7,379 nucleotides of DNA, taken from positions 1 through 7,379 of the forward strand of contig DQGZ01000005.1 in NCBI GenBank assembly GCA_003531345.1, read 5' to 3'. The notes below the pieces were generated by a model. The model ran no database searches. It was given only the letters and a program-made list of their open reading frames with translations, and had not been told where the DNA came from. The DNA comes from Alphaproteobacteria bacterium (lineage in GTDB: Bacteria > Pseudomonadota > Alphaproteobacteria > Rickettsiales > UBA8987). The stretch's first letter is position 1. Each line of letters begins with the position of its first letter. Shown in pieces: positions 5,416 to 7,379 of the stretch. The position numbers were made by a program, and so were the translations under genes.

Positions 5416-6204
5416 CATTGTGTAACCCTTGGGTGAAGCGGTAAATATCTCGCAACCGTCTTTGGTAACGCCTATTGAATGCTCAAATTGCGCTGATAAA
5501 GACTTATCACGGGTTGTAACTGTCCAGCCATCGGCGGTTGAAAGTATGGTGTCATATTTCCCAATATTTATCATCGGTTCCACAGTGAAGAACATACCTT
5601 CTTCTAATATTATCTTTTTGTTTGGCTCATCACGATAATGCACAACATTTGGTGTAGTGTGAAATATTTTCCCTAACCCATGCCCGCAATAATCACGCAC
5701 CACACTATAGCCATGTTTCTCTGCATAGGTTTGAATTGCATTGCCAATATCCCACAGGGTTGAACCTGCCTTTACCGTCTCAATGCCTTTCATGGTGGCT
5801 TCATAAGTAATTTGCGTCAGTCGTTTTGCTTTGATGGGAACTTTATCACCCACCCAGAACATGCGGCTGGTATCACCATGCCAGCCATTAACTATAACAG
5901 TAACATCAATATTTACTATATCACCATCATTGAGTTTTTTATCTGATGGAATTCCGTGGCAAACCACATGATTTATAGAAGTGCAGATAGATTTCGGAAA
6001 CCCCCGATAGCCAAGCGGGGCAGGGGTGGCGCCAGCCTTTATAATCTCATTATGGCAAAGGTCATTAAGTTCATTAGTAGTAACACCAGGCTGAACATGG
6101 GGCGTAATAAAATCCAGAATTTCGGCAGCAAGTTTGCCAGCTTTTCTCATGCCAAGAAAGCCTTCCTCGCCGTGTATTGCTATTCCGTCCTTGTTTGTAT
6201 TCAT
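5401..6204 (-). CDS. map: methionine aminopeptidase, type I
   Basis: A 267-residue cytoplasmic metalloprotease that removes the initiator methionine from nascent proteins after deformylation. All five metal ligands of the family are visible: Asp100 (NIDVTVI), Asp111 (GDTSRMF), His175 (CGHGLG), Glu209 (TVEP) and Glu241 (QFEHS). The substrate-binding His83 lies in VVCHGIP. Length agrees with E. coli Map (264 residues), and without an N-terminal zinc-finger extension it is type Ia. The ATG at 6204 gives a short N-terminus before the conserved EGFLGMRKAG. No Shine-Dalgarno is visible. It diverges from rsmE across a 101-base octamer-repeat spacer and converges on the small MRQIKLQ gene. Confidence 0.97.
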   Translation of the reverse strand: MNTNKDGIAIHGEEGFLGMRKAGKLAAEILDFITPHVQPGVTTNELNDLCHNEIIKAGATPAPLGYRGFPKSICTSINHVVCHGIPSDKKLNDGDIVNIDVTVIVNGWHGDTSRMFWVGDKVPIKAKRLTQITYEATMKGIETVKAGSTLWDIGNAIQTYAEKHGYSVVRDYCGHGLGKIFHTTPNVVHYRDEPNKKIILEEGMFFTVEPMINIGKYDTILSTADGWTVTTRDKSLSAQFEHSIGVTKDGCEIFTASPKGYTMPEYR

Positions 6205-6213
6205 CAGCGTATA

Positions 6214-6293
6214 AGAATTTTAGAGTTTAAGAGTATAAAAATAAACAGATGAAAAGCAACTTAAACTCTGATACTCTCAAACTATTATACTCT
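6214..6293. repeat. octamer inverted repeat in the map-rsmE divergent spacer
   Basis: The left arm is three octamers in phase: AGAATTTT (6214), AGAGTTTA (6222), AGAGTATA (6230). The right arm is four in phase from 6262 to 6293: TAAACTCT, GATACTCT, CAAACTAT, TATACTCT. The inner units (6230-6237 with 6262-6269) pair at 7 of 8 positions around a 24-base loop. The array occupies most of the space between the divergent start codons. It is open in the rsmE frame back to 6249, but the residues it would add (..NSDTLKLLYSINRY) are repeat-derived, so it is taken as non-coding. Confidence 0.7.
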
Positions 6294-6305
6294 ATAAATA
6301 GATAC

Positions 6306-7193
6306 ATGAGAAATCATAAATATGTAAGGGTTTTTGTAAATGAAAACCTAGGAAACCAGAAAAATATTACGCTGAACAGGGAAAAAGCGCATTACCTTGT
6401 TTCTGTTATGCGCTATAAAACAGGCGATAGGCTCTATATTTTTGATGGTGAAAGCGGTGAATATGAAGCTGAGATATTTAACGCATCAAAGAATGATTGC
6501 AGCCTGAATATTTTGAGTAAAGTTCGTGAATTCCACTGCTCACCTGATGTTATGCTGTGTTATGCACCAGTGAAAAATGTTAAGAGCGAATATATAATTC
6601 AAAAAGCAACGGAGCTGGGCGTTGCCGTTGTGCAGCCGATGATAACTCAGAATACTATAAAAACTGGTGCAAATACTGAGCGTTATAAATTAATAGCGGA
6701 AGAAGCAGCCGAACAATGTGAGCGTTTGGACGTGCCTCAGATAAATGAAATAATTGAATTAAAAAATCTTCTGCCGCAACTGGCTGAATATAATATCCTA
6801 TTCTGCGATGAGTCGGGGCAGGGTGTTCCCATTTCGTCATTGCGAGCGAATGCGAAGCAATCCATCCTAGCGAGCGATACTCAAAGTCCGATGGATTGCT
6901 TCGTCGCTGACGCTTCTCGCAATGACGAAACAATTCCCCCTCTCCCACATACGGGAGAGGGTTGGGGTGAGGGCAAAAACTCAACTCTCACCACTCAGAA
7001 ATGGGCGATCCTTATCGGCCCAGAAGGTGGGTTTTCCAAAACTGAAATTGAACAGATATATAAACTCAAAAATGTTTTTGGTGTTGGTTTGGGACCTCGC
7101 ATACTGCGTGCTGACACCGCAATTATAACCGCGCTTGCCCTCTGGCAAAATTATTTCGGTGATTTTAATATATCACCAGAGTTCAGGGGCTGA
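6306..7193 (+). CDS. rsmE: 16S rRNA (uracil1498-N3)-methyltransferase RsmE with repeat insertion
   Basis: SAM-dependent enzyme of the SPOUT (trefoil-knot) superfamily that methylates U1498 in helix 44 of 16S rRNA. Visible: the N-terminal PUA-like part (RVFVNENL..HYLVSVMRYKTGD, residues 8-41); the start of the knot domain, QKATELGV (99-106); EEAAEQCERLDVP (132-144); the SAM-binding IGPEGGFS (237-244); and LGPRILRADTAIITAL (262-277). It has 295 residues, against about 245 usual. The surplus is an insertion at roughly 177-228, made of two palindromic repeats translated in frame, between the strand ILFCDESGQG and WAILIGPEGG. All core motifs remain, so activity is plausible. The frame is open to 6249, but family alignment places the start at the ATG at 6306. 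No Shine-Dalgarno is visible. Its 3' end overlaps the convergent glycosyltransferase gene by 43 bases. Confidence 0.93.
   Translation: MRNHKYVRVFVNENLGNQKNITLNREKAHYLVSVMRYKTGDRLYIFDGESGEYEAEIFNASKNDCSLNILSKVREFHCSPDVMLCYAPVKNVKSEYIIQKATELGVAVVQPMITQNTIKTGANTERYKLIAEEAAEQCERLDVPQINEIIELKNLLPQLAEYNILFCDESGQGVPISSLRANAKQSILASDTQSPMDCFVADASRNDETIPPLPHTGEGWGEGKNSTLTTQKWAILIGPEGGFSKTEIEQIYKLKNVFGVGLGPRILRADTAIITALALWQNYFGDFNISPEFRG
6835..6927. repeat. palindromic repeat element 1 inside rsmE (CGTCATTGCGAG family)
   Basis: The outer arms CGTCATTGCGAG (6835-6846) and CTCGCAATGACG (6916-6927) are perfectly complementary over 12 bp. The inner arms CGAAGCAATCCATC (6853-6866) and GATGGATTGCTTCG (6890-6903) are perfect over 14 bp. 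The arms are separated by unequal internal loops (6 and 12 bases), with a 23-base terminal loop. This resembles a widespread interspersed palindrome whose translations look like CHCERSEAI or RHCEKRQRRSNP in many genomes (from memory). Here it is translated on the plus strand, in frame with rsmE (SLRANAKQSI..). Confidence 0.85.
6936..6974. repeat. palindromic repeat element 2 inside rsmE (CCCTCTCCC family)
   Basis: CCCTCTCCC (6938-6946) and GGGAGAGGG (6953-6961) form a perfect 9-bp stem with the loop ACATAC, followed by TTGGGGTGAGGGC. This is a second, unrelated repeat type that is common in proteobacterial genomes (its reverse strand reads as HPNPLP..GEG). It is G+C-rich against an AT-rich gene. 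It begins about 9 bases after element 1 ends and keeps the rsmE frame (PPLPHTGEGWGEGK). Confidence 0.8.
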
Positions 7194-7379
7194 TAATCAA
7201 ATTTACGTAACTTCACCAGCCCTATTTTTTGCAGGCGTGAAAGTATGGTAGAGCGCAGAACCATAAGCCCATATTTTATAACTTTTACATGGCTTATTTC
7301 ATCGCCATAAAAAGTTGGAACGGCAACTTCCACTATTTTAAATTTATTATCTGCTAATTGTATTATTATATCGGGCACA
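7151..7379 (-). CDS. C-terminal part of a family 2 glycosyltransferase (partial, runs off the window)
   Basis: About 75 C-terminal residues are present. IIIQLADNKFKIVEVAVPTFYGDEI matches the conserved end of GT2 enzymes of the polyprenyl- or dolichol-phosphate sugar transferase type, where homologues have IIIQ...G..IVEVPIPTYYGDEI. That is followed by a helical tail (KYGLMVLRSTILSRLQ) and RKFDY. Such enzymes transfer a sugar from a nucleotide donor, often to a lipid carrier for surface polysaccharide. The donor-binding DxD and catalytic parts lie outside the window, so the substrate cannot be named. The start is not in the window; the GTG at 7378 is only the first complete codon. Its TAA (7151-7153) lies inside rsmE, a 43-bp tail-to-tail overlap. 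Confidence 0.75.
   Translation of the reverse strand, partial: VPDIIIQLADNKFKIVEVAVPTFYGDEISHVKVIKYGLMVLRSTILSRLQKIGLVKLRKFDYQPLNSGDILKSPK

Noticed and set aside
6249..6305. N-terminal extension of RsmE by 19 residues
   Set aside because: The extra codons are the octamer repeat array, and the family N-terminus aligns from the ATG at 6306.
6655..6984. Minus-strand open frame of 109 codons across rsmE
   Set aside because: It is the antisense of a well-supported gene and reads as translated palindromic repeats (HPNPLP, HCEKRQRRSNP types).
1..7379. tRNA, rRNA, transposase or integrase genes
   Set aside because: No cloverleaf, rRNA-like stretch or DDE or recombinase motif was seen on either strand.

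Overview
The window looks like part of a low-GC, gene-dense alphaproteobacterial chromosome, most probably a Rickettsiales- or Holosporales-like intracellular lineage. This rests on the AT-rich composition and codon use, the iscS-iscU-iscA gene order, an apparently decayed gene at the left edge, and palindromic repeats inserted in frame inside a housekeeping gene, a habit best known from Rickettsia. The lineage is inferred; no rRNA gene is present to settle it.

Layout. From 2 to 768 (+) is the end of a frameshifted gene, tentatively a divergent NAD-dependent glycerol-3-phosphate dehydrogenase. Its stop abuts the stop of a minus-strand iron-sulfur cluster operon read iscS (2888-1629), iscU (1552-1169), iscA (1101-769). 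A 256-bp divergent regulatory region (2889-3144) follows. It holds an octamer-based hairpin, an IscR-box-like dyad overlapping a candidate iscS promoter, a Fur-box-like dyad, and a possible leader peptide with a hairpin reaching a start codon. On the plus strand come two tandem genes for unrecognised helical proteins (3145-4989 and 5001-5399). They share a nearly identical N-terminal leader (MRQIKLQ) and a C-terminal module of about 110 residues. These converge, one base apart, on methionine aminopeptidase (map, 6204-5401, minus). Divergent from map is the 16S rRNA m3U1498 methyltransferase gene rsmE (6306-7193, +), which carries two different palindromic repeats in its reading frame. Its 3' end overlaps by 43 bp the end of a minus-strand family 2 glycosyltransferase gene that runs off the window.

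IscS supplies sulfur, IscU is the scaffold and IscA a carrier or iron-binding protein; iscR, hscB, hscA and fdx are not in this window. The two MRQIKLQ proteins form a putative two-gene operon that may share iron-responsive control with the isc operon, because the two units diverge from one regulatory region.

The most unusual signals are these: (a) the MRQIKLQ pair, an unrecognised modular family in which a 132-residue protein looks like the two ends of the 614-residue protein joined together; (b) four upstream spacers, each built from its own 7-8-base word repeated in one orientation and then inverted, while convergent gene pairs have no spacer at all; (c) the compact iron-type regulatory region; (d) two unrelated palindromic elements side by side inside rsmE.
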